Source: Methylomonas koyamae (GTDB lineage: Bacteria > Pseudomonadota > Gammaproteobacteria > Methylococcales > Methylomonadaceae). From it: a stretch of 64,000 nt of DNA. The notes beneath the pieces are model-generated. The model was not told where the DNA came from, searched no databases, and saw nothing but the letters and a program-made list of their open reading frames with translations. The stretch lies in contig NZ_AP019777.1 of the NCBI RefSeq assembly GCF_019669905.1, forward strand, positions 1,426,001-1,490,000, given 5' to 3'. Shown here in pieces: positions 16,434 to 25,314 of the stretch (positions are counted from its first letter, which is position 1; each line of letters opens with the position of its first letter). A program made the translations under genes and the position numbers.

Positions 16434-18323
16434 ATGTGCGGCATAGTGGGTATTTTCGATATTCGGGGATTGAGCGAAATAGACCGTAGTCTGCTGTCGC
16501 GCATGAACGAATCTCAGTTTCATCGCGGGCCCGATGAGGGGGGGCTACATACCGAGCCAGGTTTGGGCTTTGGCCACCGCCGGTTATCGATCATCGATCT
16601 ATCCAGCGGCCAGCAACCGATGCACAGCCAGGACGGGAACGTCGTCTTGACCTATAACGGCGAAGTCTACAATTTTCCGGAATTGCGATTGGAGCTTGAA
16701 GCGTTGGGGTATGGCTTTAGAACGCATTGCGATACCGAAGTGATTTTGTATGCTTGGCAGGCCTGGGGGGAGTCTTGTGTCGAACGTTTGCGCGGCATGT
16801 TTGCTTTCGCCATTTGGGACAGAGCTAAGCAAACCTTGTTCCTGGCGCGTGATCGCCTTGGCGTCAAGCCCCTGTTTTATGCGGAATTACCGAATGGGCA
16901 TTTTATATTCGGTTCGGAATTAAAGGCGTTAACCCAGCACCCATTGTTGCCGAAAGATCCCGATCCAACAGCGATAGAGGACTATTTCAGTTTTGGCTAT
17001 ATCCCAGATCCGAAAACCATCTACCGTAGCGTCTACAAATTGGAGCCTGGTTACTGCTTGGCGATTAAGCGGGGTGATGCAAATTTTCGCCCGAAACAAT
17101 ATTGGGACGTGACGTTTAAACCCATTACTTCGGCTCATGCCACCGATGTCGGCGAGGAATTAATCTCCCGCTTACGAGAAGCGGTAAAAATTAGGATGGT
17201 TGCGGATGTGCCGCTAGGTGCGTTTTTATCCGGTGGCGTTGATTCCAGCGGCGTGGTGGCGTTGATGGCCGGATTGTCGGCTGATCCGGTGAATACCTGC
17301 TCAATTTCGTTTGGTGATCCAAAGTTTAATGAGTCGGAGTTCGCTGCCAGAGTGGCCGAGCGCTACCATACTTCCCATCGCGTAGAGCAGGTTGATCCGG
17401 ATGATTTCAGTTTGATTGATCGGCTTTCCGGTTTGTATGACGAACCTTATGCCGACAGTTCGGCTTTGCCGACTTATCGCGTGTGCGAATTAGCCAAAAA
17501 ACAGGTCACCGTCGTGTTGTCTGGCGACGGGGGCGACGAGAATCTTGCCGGGTATCGTCGCTACCGTTGGCACACCTACGAAGAACGCATGCGCTCGATA
17601 TTGCCGGATGCCCTACGCGTGCCGTTGTTTTCCACTCTTGGCAAGGTGTACCCGAAACTGGATTGGGCACCGAAGATATTGCGCGCCAAGACGACGTTGG
17701 AATCTATCGGTCGTGATTCGATGGCGGGTTATTTTCATAGCGTCTCGGTGTTGCCGAATGCGATGCGTGCCGAATTGTTCAGTGAACGGTTGAAGCGCGA
17801 TTTACAAGGTTATCAGGCGGTTGAAGTCTTTCATCGTTACCGTGAGACTGCTCCGGACGATCCATTGTCGATGGTTCAATATCTCGATCTAAAAACCTAT
17901 TTGGTTGGGGATATTCTGACCAAAGTCGACAGAGCCAGTATGGCGCATGCTCTGGAAGTACGAGTGCCGCTGTTGGATCATAAATTAGTGGAATGGATGG
18001 CTACTTTGCCGCCGGATTTGAAGTTAAAAGGACGGGAAGGCAAATACATTTTCAAGAAAGCATTGGAACCCTATCTGCCCTATGATGTTCTGTATAGGCC
18101 GAAAATGGGATTTTCGGTGCCGCTATCCGCTTGGTTCAGAGGTCCTTTAAAACAGCGTGTGCAGGATACCTTGCTGGGCGAAACGCTACAGAACACCGGC
18201 TGGTTTGACCGCAATTACTTGCAACATATTGTCAGCCAACATCAGTCGGGTCTGCGCGATTATAGCTCTGCAATCTGGTCGTTATTGATGTTTGAAGCAT
18301 TTGCCAGGAACAAGTTGGCTTAG
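16434..18323 (+). CDS. XrtA/PEP-CTERM system amidotransferase (AsnB-like, TIGR03108)
   Basis: This 629-residue class II amidotransferase keeps the N-terminal nucleophile (MCGIVGIF, Cys2) and the glutaminase motifs RGPDEGG, GHRRLSIIDL and YNGEVYN. The synthetase half has the PP-loop LSGGVDSSG and the SGDGGDENLAGYRRY motif. It can thus be expected to use glutamine and ATP to amidate a carboxylate, in this setting probably a uronic acid or other acidic EPS component. It contrasts with the second AsnB-like protein at 25315, whose glutaminase site is lost. An AGAG ribosome site precedes the ATG. Confidence 0.92.
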   Translation: MCGIVGIFDIRGLSEIDRSLLSRMNESQFHRGPDEGGLHTEPGLGFGHRRLSIIDLSSGQQPMHSQDGNVVLTYNGEVYNFPELRLELEALGYGFRTHCDTEVILYAWQAWGESCVERLRGMFAFAIWDRAKQTLFLARDRLGVKPLFYAELPNGHFIFGSELKALTQHPLLPKDPDPTAIEDYFSFGYIPDPKTIYRSVYKLEPGYCLAIKRGDANFRPKQYWDVTFKPITSAHATDVGEELISRLREAVKIRMVADVPLGAFLSGGVDSSGVVALMAGLSADPVNTCSISFGDPKFNESEFAARVAERYHTSHRVEQVDPDDFSLIDRLSGLYDEPYADSSALPTYRVCELAKKQVTVVLSGDGGDENLAGYRRYRWHTYEERMRSILPDALRVPLFSTLGKVYPKLDWAPKILRAKTTLESIGRDSMAGYFHSVSVLPNAMRAELFSERLKRDLQGYQAVEVFHRYRETAPDDPLSMVQYLDLKTYLVGDILTKVDRASMAHALEVRVPLLDHKLVEWMATLPPDLKLKGREGKYIFKKALEPYLPYDVLYRPKMGFSVPLSAWFRGPLKQRVQDTLLGETLQNTGWFDRNYLQHIVSQHQSGLRDYSSAIWSLLMFEAFARNKLA

Positions 18324-18422
18324 TCTTAGTTCAATATCCCTTGTACAACTGTGCAATAGACAGAGGATAAGCGTTTTGCTAAAGTGTGATGTAATTCAAA
18401 GTTAGATCGAGGGTGAGCAGAA

Positions 18423-19208
18423 ATGAGCGATGCAAATAACACATTGCCCGAGCATAGCGAGCAATCAACGGAAAATGTGGCAGTAGATAAATCGCGGCGC
18501 ACATTTGCAAAAGCCGGTGTTGTGGCTCCGGTAATCATGACTTTAGCCAATCGTTCAGCATGGGGCGGAGGCAAAAGAAGTTGTGGCACTATTTCCGGCT
18601 TTCAATCCTATGCCAAAGCCGGGAATGTTGATCCGTCCGGGACAGGAACTTATGTGCCTCCAAAGCCCAATCCTCCAAGCCACTATTGCGGACCGGGTAC
18701 AGCAGGAAATTGGCCAGTTTCTAAGCCGATAAAATGTAGACCTTTTACTAAGTACCACGAGAACAATACCGGGCTAGAAGGGGGATACTGTCTCCGCGAT
18801 AGGGCTGTAAGTGATGCTGTTCCGGCCAAATCAAGCTCCAGAAAAGGGAAATGGAAGACGAGAGACTATTGGGTGACAACTGAAGGTGAATCCACTGAAT
18901 ATGAATATAATAAAGTAGCTCAATACAAACACTCCGCCGTAAGGCAATTGGAAAATGCTACGACCTTTATCACGCTGGAATACGCTCGGAACAACGGTGT
19001 GCCAGACGACAGAAGTTTGCATGACTGTATCAAGGAGTTGAATGCTGGATCGTATACAAGGGATAATTGTTTCGCTTGGTTGTTCGTAAATGCTTGCGAT
19101 GACAAGAATTTTATCGGAACAACTCCAGCGGACGTCAGAAGATGTTATTCGGATTATGATGAAGAAACGGTTATTCAATTTTGCAAGCATCTTATCAGTA
19201 ACTGTTAA
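18423..19208 (+). CDS. Cys-rich exported protein of the HPr-rel-A cassette (unknown function)
   Basis: I do not recognise a domain in this 261-residue protein. After a polar N-terminus it has KSRRTFAKAGVVAPVIMTLANRSAWG (about 26-51), an Arg-Arg motif followed by a moderately hydrophobic stretch that looks like a Tat-type or related export signal. The remainder has about eleven cysteines, including SCGT, HYCGPG and a C-terminal KHLISNC, and many Gly, Pro and Tyr. It lies directly upstream of the PqqD-like and HprK-like genes, making it the best candidate for the molecule handled by that cassette. The start is supported by GAGCAG just upstream. Confidence 0.7.
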   Translation: MSDANNTLPEHSEQSTENVAVDKSRRTFAKAGVVAPVIMTLANRSAWGGGKRSCGTISGFQSYAKAGNVDPSGTGTYVPPKPNPPSHYCGPGTAGNWPVSKPIKCRPFTKYHENNTGLEGGYCLRDRAVSDAVPAKSSSRKGKWKTRDYWVTTEGESTEYEYNKVAQYKHSAVRQLENATTFITLEYARNNGVPDDRSLHDCIKELNAGSYTRDNCFAWLFVNACDDKNFIGTTPADVRRCYSDYDEETVIQFCKHLISNC

Positions 19209-19251
19209 TGTGTTTTGCTGGAGCTAAATTTTAGCTCTGTAGTTAGTTATC

Positions 19252-19542
19252 ATGCGGTGGCGTAGTTTAGGAAAGGCTATATCTCAAGATTTCGATGACG
19301 GATTGTTGGTTTATCACGAAAGCTCAGGCGAGACCCACCTTCTTGTCGGCATCTCAAAGCAATTTCTTGACTATTGCTGTTCGGGAACTATATTCGGTTT
19401 GGACGATTTGGCTGGTTGGGCCAGACGTGAAGATAACAATGGGAACAGCTATGATCCGTTGCCAAATGATTTAATACTGGCTTTAAAAAAATTATCCAAT
19501 ATTAACCTTATCGAACCTGTCTGTTGCGAGTACGAGAGCTAA
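19252..19542 (+). CDS. HPr-rel-A system PqqD-like protein
   Basis: This 96-residue protein resembles PqqD-type peptide chaperones: an early FDDGLLVYHESSGETHLL strand pair, a hydrophobic FLDYC helix, and a late LILALKKLSNINLIEPV helix-strand. PqqD-fold proteins bind leader peptides and present them to modifying enzymes. In the HPr-rel-A cassette (TIGR04353-type) it always accompanies an HprK-like kinase and a nucleotidyltransferase, which is what follows here. Its 3' end overlaps the kinase start by 19 bp, so the two are translationally coupled. Confidence 0.78.
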   Translation: MRWRSLGKAISQDFDDGLLVYHESSGETHLLVGISKQFLDYCCSGTIFGLDDLAGWARREDNNGNSYDPLPNDLILALKKLSNINLIEPVCCEYES

Positions 19543-20438
19543 ATTCATCAGCTGTTTACCAAGCCATATCCGGGAATGGCTTGAACCTTCAACTTGGTTG
19601 TTTCGTATTTTCAATTAATTCAAGAATTAAGCCTCTAGCGGCCTCCATATCTTCTCTTTATGGAGACTATGAGTTATCGGACGGCGCATTCATTGATTTC
19701 CACATCGACTTAAACGTCGTTAATGATTTAAACGCCATTCTATTTCGAAAGAAAGCCGTTTTTCTGGCAGATGGCTTCGCCCCGTTCGATCCTCTCCCTC
19801 ATCAGCATGCTCCGGCTTTATTTGAATGGGGAATGAACTGGTGCGTATCCAGCCAGATAAATACCTTTTTAATCATTCATGCTGCCGTAGTCGAAAAAAA
19901 TGGTTACGCAGCGGTCATGCCGGCGCCGCCAGGTTCCGGCAAAAGTACGTTGACGGCCAGTCTGATTCAGGAAGGTTGGAGATTGCTATCCGACGAACTG
20001 GCCTTGCTCGACCTTCAGACCGGCTACGTTACGCCTTTTCCCCGGCCAGTCAGTTTAAAAAATGCATCTATTGATCTGATTCGACATCGCTATCCTGATG
20101 TAGTATTCGGTCCATTAAGTTCGGATACCGTAAAAGGCAGTGTTTGTCATATTAAACCGCCTTCTGCCAGCGTCGAAATGCAGCATCAAGCCTGTCCAAT
20201 TGGCTGGGTGGTGTTTCCCAAGTACGAGCCGGGGATAGAGGCCGAACTCTCAAATATCGGTAAAGCCTCGACCGTTATGGCGTTGGCGGATAATTCATTC
20301 AACTATAACTTGTTGGCTAAGGCCGGTTTCAACATACTGACGCAGATTGTCGAACGAGCTGATTGTTACCGATACCGCTACAGTTTGCTGGATCAAGCAA
20401 TAGCGGCGTTCGATAGTTTGGCCAATTCAAAGCGATGA
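19524..20438 (+). CDS. HprK-related kinase A
   Basis: This 304-residue protein resembles HPr kinase/phosphorylase. The P-loop is MPAPPGSGKSTLTASLIQEGW (about 132-152), followed by LLSDELALLD, which carries the conserved acidic pair of HprK. There is no HPr partner in the neighbourhood, as is typical for the HPr-rel-A set (TIGR04352). The likely start is TTG at 19524, since no ATG or GTG lies before the conserved LNSSAVYQAISG region. It overlaps the PqqD-like gene at its 5' end and the nucleotidyltransferase gene by ATGA at its 3' end. The phosphoacceptor is unknown. Confidence 0.82.
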   Translation: MRVRELNSSAVYQAISGNGLNLQLGCFVFSINSRIKPLAASISSLYGDYELSDGAFIDFHIDLNVVNDLNAILFRKKAVFLADGFAPFDPLPHQHAPALFEWGMNWCVSSQINTFLIIHAAVVEKNGYAAVMPAPPGSGKSTLTASLIQEGWRLLSDELALLDLQTGYVTPFPRPVSLKNASIDLIRHRYPDVVFGPLSSDTVKGSVCHIKPPSASVEMQHQACPIGWVVFPKYEPGIEAELSNIGKASTVMALADNSFNYNLLAKAGFNILTQIVERADCYRYRYSLLDQAIAAFDSLANSKR

Positions 20439-21502
20439 TCGAGCTTCCCCTTATTGTAAATGTCTTGACCGGTGAAGTATCGGCGGCCAAATTGACGTTA
20501 AAGCAATGGGAATTGTTGATCCGCCAAGCTCAAGCTTCGATGCTCGCGGGTACCTTGTGTTATCGCTTGGATGGAACTTCGATTCCGAGTCAGGCGTTGC
20601 GCCATTTTCAATCGGCACGCATTCATTCCGATAAGCAATTCAACGATTTGCTTTGGGAAATACGGCAGCTTAAGCAGGTTGCCGCAGAGTTGGGATTGCC
20701 ATTGATTTTGCTCAAGGGCGCTGCCTACGTCGCTTCCGATTACGCGGCAGCAAAAGGCCGTTTTTTTTCGGATATTGACTTGTTGGTGCAGAAGCAACAT
20801 ATTCCAGAAACTGAAAAAAAATTAATGGCTCATGGTTGGGTAAGTAGTTTGCAGAATACTTACGATCAGTACTACTATCGGAAATGGATGCACGAAATAC
20901 CGCCGTTGCGGCATGTTTTTCGCGGCAGCGTTATTGATTTGCACCATAATATTTTGCCGCTCACGTCTAAGGTTTGTCCGAATGCTGATTTACTCATCGA
21001 AGCGGCGGTTAGCGTGGGAGACAGTCCGCTAATTCGAGTATTGCAATTGCAGGACATGATTATTCACAGTGCGGCCCATCTTTTTTACGATGGTGAGCTG
21101 AATCATGGTCTGCGGGATTTAGTGGATCTAGACAGTCTGCTCGGAAACAGTTCCGAAGATGTTGCTATGCTTGTAGTCGAGCGGGCCTATGAATTAGGAC
21201 TGCAGCGCAGCATTTTTTATGCATTCAGATATCTAAATATGATCCTACGTACTCCAATTTCAGCCGGTGCACTGGAGCGAACTAGGCAAGCTGCCCCTAG
21301 CGGTTACGGCTTGCGGCTAATGGATTTTTTGTTTTTAAGGGCGCTTATGCCTGAGCATTCCAGTTGCGGCGATCGCTGGAGCGGAGTGGCCAGATGGCTG
21401 TTATACGTTCGTTCCCATTGGCTAAAAATGCCTTGGTATTTGTTGCTTCCGCATTTGTCAATAAAGGCTTGGCTCAGGCTGTTGGGCAAAGAAAAGCATT
21501 AG
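20435..21502 (+). CDS. Nucleotidyltransferase family protein (PF14907-like), HPr-rel-A cassette
   Basis: This 355-residue protein carries the nucleotidyltransferase core: LPLILLKGAAYVASDYAAAKGRFFSDIDLLVQ (about 89-120), with the DxD pair in FSDIDLLV. A late HSAAHLFYDGELNHGLRDLVDLD segment is typical of the uncharacterised PF14907 group. The start overlaps the stop of the kinase gene (ATGA), so the three genes are coupled. The family is common in EPS and peptide-modification loci; the substrate is unknown. Together with the kinase it suggests a nucleotide-dependent modification of the Cys-rich protein or of a surface polymer. Confidence 0.78.
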   Translation: MIELPLIVNVLTGEVSAAKLTLKQWELLIRQAQASMLAGTLCYRLDGTSIPSQALRHFQSARIHSDKQFNDLLWEIRQLKQVAAELGLPLILLKGAAYVASDYAAAKGRFFSDIDLLVQKQHIPETEKKLMAHGWVSSLQNTYDQYYYRKWMHEIPPLRHVFRGSVIDLHHNILPLTSKVCPNADLLIEAAVSVGDSPLIRVLQLQDMIIHSAAHLFYDGELNHGLRDLVDLDSLLGNSSEDVAMLVVERAYELGLQRSIFYAFRYLNMILRTPISAGALERTRQAAPSGYGLRLMDFLFLRALMPEHSSCGDRWSGVARWLLYVRSHWLKMPWYLLLPHLSIKAWLRLLGKEKH

Positions 21503-21555
21503 TTTGCTTGCGATCTTGGTTGTTTGCAAATGGCTCCTAATAATAAAAATAAATC

Positions 21556-22761
21556 ATGAAGATATTGCATATATTGGATCACTCCATTCCATTACACAGT
21601 GGTTATACCTTTCGGACTCGGGCTATTTTGGAGCAGCAGCGCAAACTGGGTTGGGACACTTACCATATCACTTCCGCCAAACATCTGGGTGCTACCGCGG
21701 AATTGGAAGACGTTGACGGTTTGACTTTTTTCCGTTCGGCTTCACCCAGTGGATGGTTGGCGACATTGCCGATAATCAACCAGTGGGGGATTGTTGAAAC
21801 GCTGTACCGGCGTCTGGATCAAATAATCCCGCAAATCAAACCGGATATTTTGCATGCCCACTCGCCGGCGTTGAATGGCCTGGCGGCTCTGAGAGCGGCA
21901 AAAAAATATCGGTTACCATTAGTCTACGAATGCAGAGCGTTTTGGGAAGATGCCGCGGTAGACCACGGCACCACGCATGAAGGCAGTCTCCGTTATCGCT
22001 TGACCCAGTATCTGGAAACCTATGTATTCAACCGTGCGGACGCGGTGACCACTATTTGCGAGGGGTTGCGTAGCGATATTGTTAAGCGCGAGATCGACGC
22101 GGATAAAATTACCGTCATCCCTAACGCCGTAGATATCGAGAAGTTCAGTTACGGCGAACCCGCAGACCCAGAGTTGTTGCAAAACTTGGGATTAAGCGGT
22201 AACACCGTTTTGGGTTTTATCGGTTCTTTTTACGCCTATGAGGGCTTGCTGTTACTGCTGGACGCGTTGCCGGCTATTGCCAAGCAACAACCGAATGTTC
22301 GTTTGCTGTTGGTGGGGGGGGGGCCTCAACAACAGCAAATTGCCGAAAAAATTGCGGCGCTCGGTATACAACAATGGGTCGTGATGCCAGGGCGCGTTCC
22401 GCATGATCAGGTGCAGAGCTATTACAACTTGGTGGATATCTTTATTTACCCGCGATTATCGATGCGGTTAACCGATCTGGTTACTCCGCTTAAGCCTTTG
22501 GAGGCGATGGCCCAAGGTCGTTTAGTGATTGCATCTGACGTTGGAGGTCATAAAGAGCTGATTCGAGATCACCAGACTGGATACTTGTTTAGATCTGGCG
22601 ATAAATCGGATCTTGCCCAAACTGTAATTAACGTAATGGAACTTGCCGATATTGATGGGATATGTCGGGATGCCAGAAGGTTTGTCGAGGAAGAGCGCAG
22701 TTGGATTAAGAGTGTGGCGCATTACTCTGACGTATATAGCAAGGTCCGGGCGGGGACGTGA
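21556..22761 (+). CDS. Exosortase A system-associated glycosyltransferase (TIGR04063-like, GT4)
   Basis: This 401-residue GT4 enzyme begins MKILHILDHSIPLHSGYTFRTRAIL, the signature of TIGR04063. It has HAHSPALNGLAAL, then a donor-binding half with GFIGSFYAYEGL and the EX7E-like YPRLSMRLTDLVTPLKPLEAMAQGRLVIASDVGGHKEL. It probably adds a sugar to the EPS repeat. A 53-bp gap separates it from the nucleotidyltransferase gene, and 119 bp separate it from the next glycosyltransferase, so a separate promoter for either is possible but not identified. Confidence 0.9.
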   Translation: MKILHILDHSIPLHSGYTFRTRAILEQQRKLGWDTYHITSAKHLGATAELEDVDGLTFFRSASPSGWLATLPIINQWGIVETLYRRLDQIIPQIKPDILHAHSPALNGLAALRAAKKYRLPLVYECRAFWEDAAVDHGTTHEGSLRYRLTQYLETYVFNRADAVTTICEGLRSDIVKREIDADKITVIPNAVDIEKFSYGEPADPELLQNLGLSGNTVLGFIGSFYAYEGLLLLLDALPAIAKQQPNVRLLLVGGGPQQQQIAEKIAALGIQQWVVMPGRVPHDQVQSYYNLVDIFIYPRLSMRLTDLVTPLKPLEAMAQGRLVIASDVGGHKELIRDHQTGYLFRSGDKSDLAQTVINVMELADIDGICRDARRFVEEERSWIKSVAHYSDVYSKVRAGT

Positions 22762-22880
22762 TTGGGCTGAGCCATGTCTGATTATATAAAATTCTGGCAC
22801 TATCTTAAAAAGGCCAAATTAGATAGCTTCACAGAAGCAGTTAATCTCTATTCACAATCCCTATTTAACCGATAACGTAT

Positions 22881-23954
22881 ATGCATATTGGATTGATTGG
22901 ACCGCTGCCTCCACCTTTTGGAGGGATGGCAAATCAAACTAAGCAATTGAATGAGTTGCTAACTTCCGAAGGCTTAAAAGTAACTTTGGTTCGGACGAAC
23001 GCGGATTATAAATGGCAGTGGGTCACGGATTTAAAAGGGATAAGGGCCTTGGCTCGCTTGGTGCCTTATTCGCTTGAGCTTTGGAGAGTGGCGGGAAATG
23101 TAGAATGTATGCATGTCATGGCTAATTCTGGTTGGTCCTGGCAACTCTACGCAGCTCCGGCAATTTGGATCGGCTGGATCAGAAAAGTACCGGTTGTAGT
23201 GAACTATCGTGGTGGAGATGCCGAACGTTATTTTAAGTCTTCAATACGTTGGGTTGCGCCCTCGTTGAACAAAGCTGCTGTATTAGTGGTGCCGTCAATG
23301 TTTTTATTTCAAGTGTTTGAACTGTTTGGATATAAAACAAAAGTCATCCCAAATATCATAAACTTAGAAAGGTTTAAATTCAAACCTCACTTGATCTCCA
23401 ATAATAGATCGCTTCGTTTGGTAATTACGCGCAATTTGGAAAAAATATACGGTATTGATACCGCAATTCATGCTGTAGCTATTTTAAAATCAATATTAAT
23501 TGATGTGAAACTAGTGATAGCAGGTTCCGGCCCATTGCAGGATGAATTGAAAGGATTGGCGGAAACGTTGGAATTATCCCATAGTGTTGAGTTCGTGGGA
23601 AAATTAGAGCCGGAAGAGATCGCTAAACTCTATTATGATGCAGATATAATGTTGAATCCCGCAACTGTAGATAATATGCCAAATTCAGTTCTAGAGGCGT
23701 TGGCATGCGGTTTACCTGTGATAACAACTAATGTTGGCGGGATACCTTTTATTGTTAAGGACAATGAAAGTGCGTTAATGGTTGAGCCGAACAACGCCCA
23801 AATGCTCGCTGATGCAATACTAAAATTAGTTAATGATTCTGATCTATATAATAAACTGGCCGTTAACGGCTTCGCTGTCGCGAACCAGTATGGCTGGTGC
23901 GTAGTTAAGGAGCAATGGCTTGGGTTGTATAAGGAGCTGGTTGATGCAAGCTGA
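22881..23954 (+). CDS. GT4 family glycosyltransferase
   Basis: This 357-residue GT-B protein has MHIGLIGPLPPPFGGMANQTKQL at the N-terminus (acceptor-side glycine loop), NYRGGDAERYF in the first domain, and a donor-side block LNPATVDNMPNSVLEALACGLPVITTNVGG with the conserved Glu residues. Codon use is more AT-rich than in the neighbouring xrt-associated genes, suggesting a different origin and a strain-variable step in EPS synthesis. Its 3' end overlaps the ligase gene by about 11 bp. Sugar specificity cannot be told from sequence. Confidence 0.85.
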   Translation: MHIGLIGPLPPPFGGMANQTKQLNELLTSEGLKVTLVRTNADYKWQWVTDLKGIRALARLVPYSLELWRVAGNVECMHVMANSGWSWQLYAAPAIWIGWIRKVPVVVNYRGGDAERYFKSSIRWVAPSLNKAAVLVVPSMFLFQVFELFGYKTKVIPNIINLERFKFKPHLISNNRSLRLVITRNLEKIYGIDTAIHAVAILKSILIDVKLVIAGSGPLQDELKGLAETLELSHSVEFVGKLEPEEIAKLYYDADIMLNPATVDNMPNSVLEALACGLPVITTNVGGIPFIVKDNESALMVEPNNAQMLADAILKLVNDSDLYNKLAVNGFAVANQYGWCVVKEQWLGLYKELVDAS

Positions 23955-25299
23955 AGGCTACACTTGGCTGTGTTCGAACATTATTTTTCCTGTTCATGAA
24001 GCCTTTAAAAGACACGATACCGTTATATTAAGAAAAAACATGGAGGTTAGCCAGTGGCTACCGGTTGATCAAATTCAGGCTAGACAGCTAGAAAGGCTGC
24101 GTCAATTTTTGAATGATGTCAATATTAACGTTCCTTATTATCGTCGTTTATTCGAACGATTAAATTTCGATGTTGCTAATTTCAACAGTACAGACCAGTT
24201 AACGCAATTACCCCTATTGACCAAGTCGGATATAAGAACTCATTTAGATGAACTTAAGGCAGACGATGCGACTGGTTTGGCAAGGTTCAACACCGGCGGC
24301 TCAAGCGGAGAGCCGCTGATTTTTTACATCGGCAGGCGTCGCGTCAGCCACGATGTGGCGGCCAAGTGGCGGGCGACTCGCTGGTGGGGCGTCGATATCG
24401 GCGATCCGGAGGCGGTGATTTGGGGCTCCCCGATAGAGTTGGGCGCGCAAGACAAAGTCCGCCTGTTACGCGATAAGTTGTTGCGGACGCATTTGATCCC
24501 GGCGTTCGAAATGTCCGCGGAAAAAGTCGACGGTTTTATCCGCCAGTTACAGCAGATCAGGCCCAAAATGTTGTTCGGTTATCCCTCGGCTTTGGCACAT
24601 ATTGCCAGTCGCGCGCAACAAACCGGGGTTAGGTTGGACGATTTGGGTGTCAAAGTCGCGTTCGTTACCTCGGAACGCTTGTACGATCATCAGCGCGAAA
24701 AAATAGAAAGCGTATTCGCATGTCCGGTTGCAAACGGTTATGGTGGAAGAGATGCCGGTTTTATTGCTCACCAATGCCCGCACGGCGGCATGCACATCAC
24801 GGCGGAAGACATTATCGTCGAAATCGTGGACAAGGATGGTAAGCCTCTGCCCAATGGAGAGCTGGGTGAAATCGTCGTTACCCATTTAGCAACCCGCGAC
24901 TTTCCATTCATTCGCTACCGTACCGGAGACATGGGAATTTTGTCGGAAAAGATTTGCGGATGTGGGCGCGGTTTACCGTTGTTGGAAGAGATCCAGGGGC
25001 GGACCACAGACTTCGTGGTTGCGCTAGACGGCACAGTGCTACACGGTTTGGCTCTGATTTATGTATTGCGCGATTTGGAAGGCGTCGAGGCTTTTAAAAT
25101 TACTCAAGAAAGTTTGGAAAAAACGACGGTTCATATCGTTAAATCGGCCAGCTACCGAGAAGATGCCGAACAAAAAATAGTCGCCGAATTTAAAAAACGC
25201 CTCGGCCAGACGGTAACGATAAATGTCGAATACACCGATTACATTCCCAAAGAGCGTTCCGGCAAATTTCGGTATGTGATCAGCCATGTAAAACCATAA
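23944..25299 (+). CDS. CapK/phenylacetate-CoA ligase-like adenylate-forming enzyme
   Basis: This protein of about 451 residues starts at ATG 23944, with AAGGAG seven bases upstream inside the preceding gene. It shows the adenylation motifs FNTGGSSGEPLIFYIG (phosphate loop), NGYGGRDAGFIAHQCP and RYRTGDMG. Such PaaK/CapK-like proteins in capsule loci activate an acid as an acyl-AMP, often for attachment to a sugar amine. Here it sits directly before an AsnB-like protein, and the pair may install an acyl or amide decoration. The base composition shifts from AT-rich to GC-richer near position 24290, which may mark an old recombination junction. Confidence 0.83.
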   Translation: MQAEGYTWLCSNIIFPVHEAFKRHDTVILRKNMEVSQWLPVDQIQARQLERLRQFLNDVNINVPYYRRLFERLNFDVANFNSTDQLTQLPLLTKSDIRTHLDELKADDATGLARFNTGGSSGEPLIFYIGRRRVSHDVAAKWRATRWWGVDIGDPEAVIWGSPIELGAQDKVRLLRDKLLRTHLIPAFEMSAEKVDGFIRQLQQIRPKMLFGYPSALAHIASRAQQTGVRLDDLGVKVAFVTSERLYDHQREKIESVFACPVANGYGGRDAGFIAHQCPHGGMHITAEDIIVEIVDKDGKPLPNGELGEIVVTHLATRDFPFIRYRTGDMGILSEKICGCGRGLPLLEEIQGRTTDFVVALDGTVLHGLALIYVLRDLEGVEAFKITQESLEKTTVHIVKSASYREDAEQKIVAEFKKRLGQTVTINVEYTDYIPKERSGKFRYVISHVKP

Positions 25300-25314
25300 T
25301 TTTCAACGGCAACT

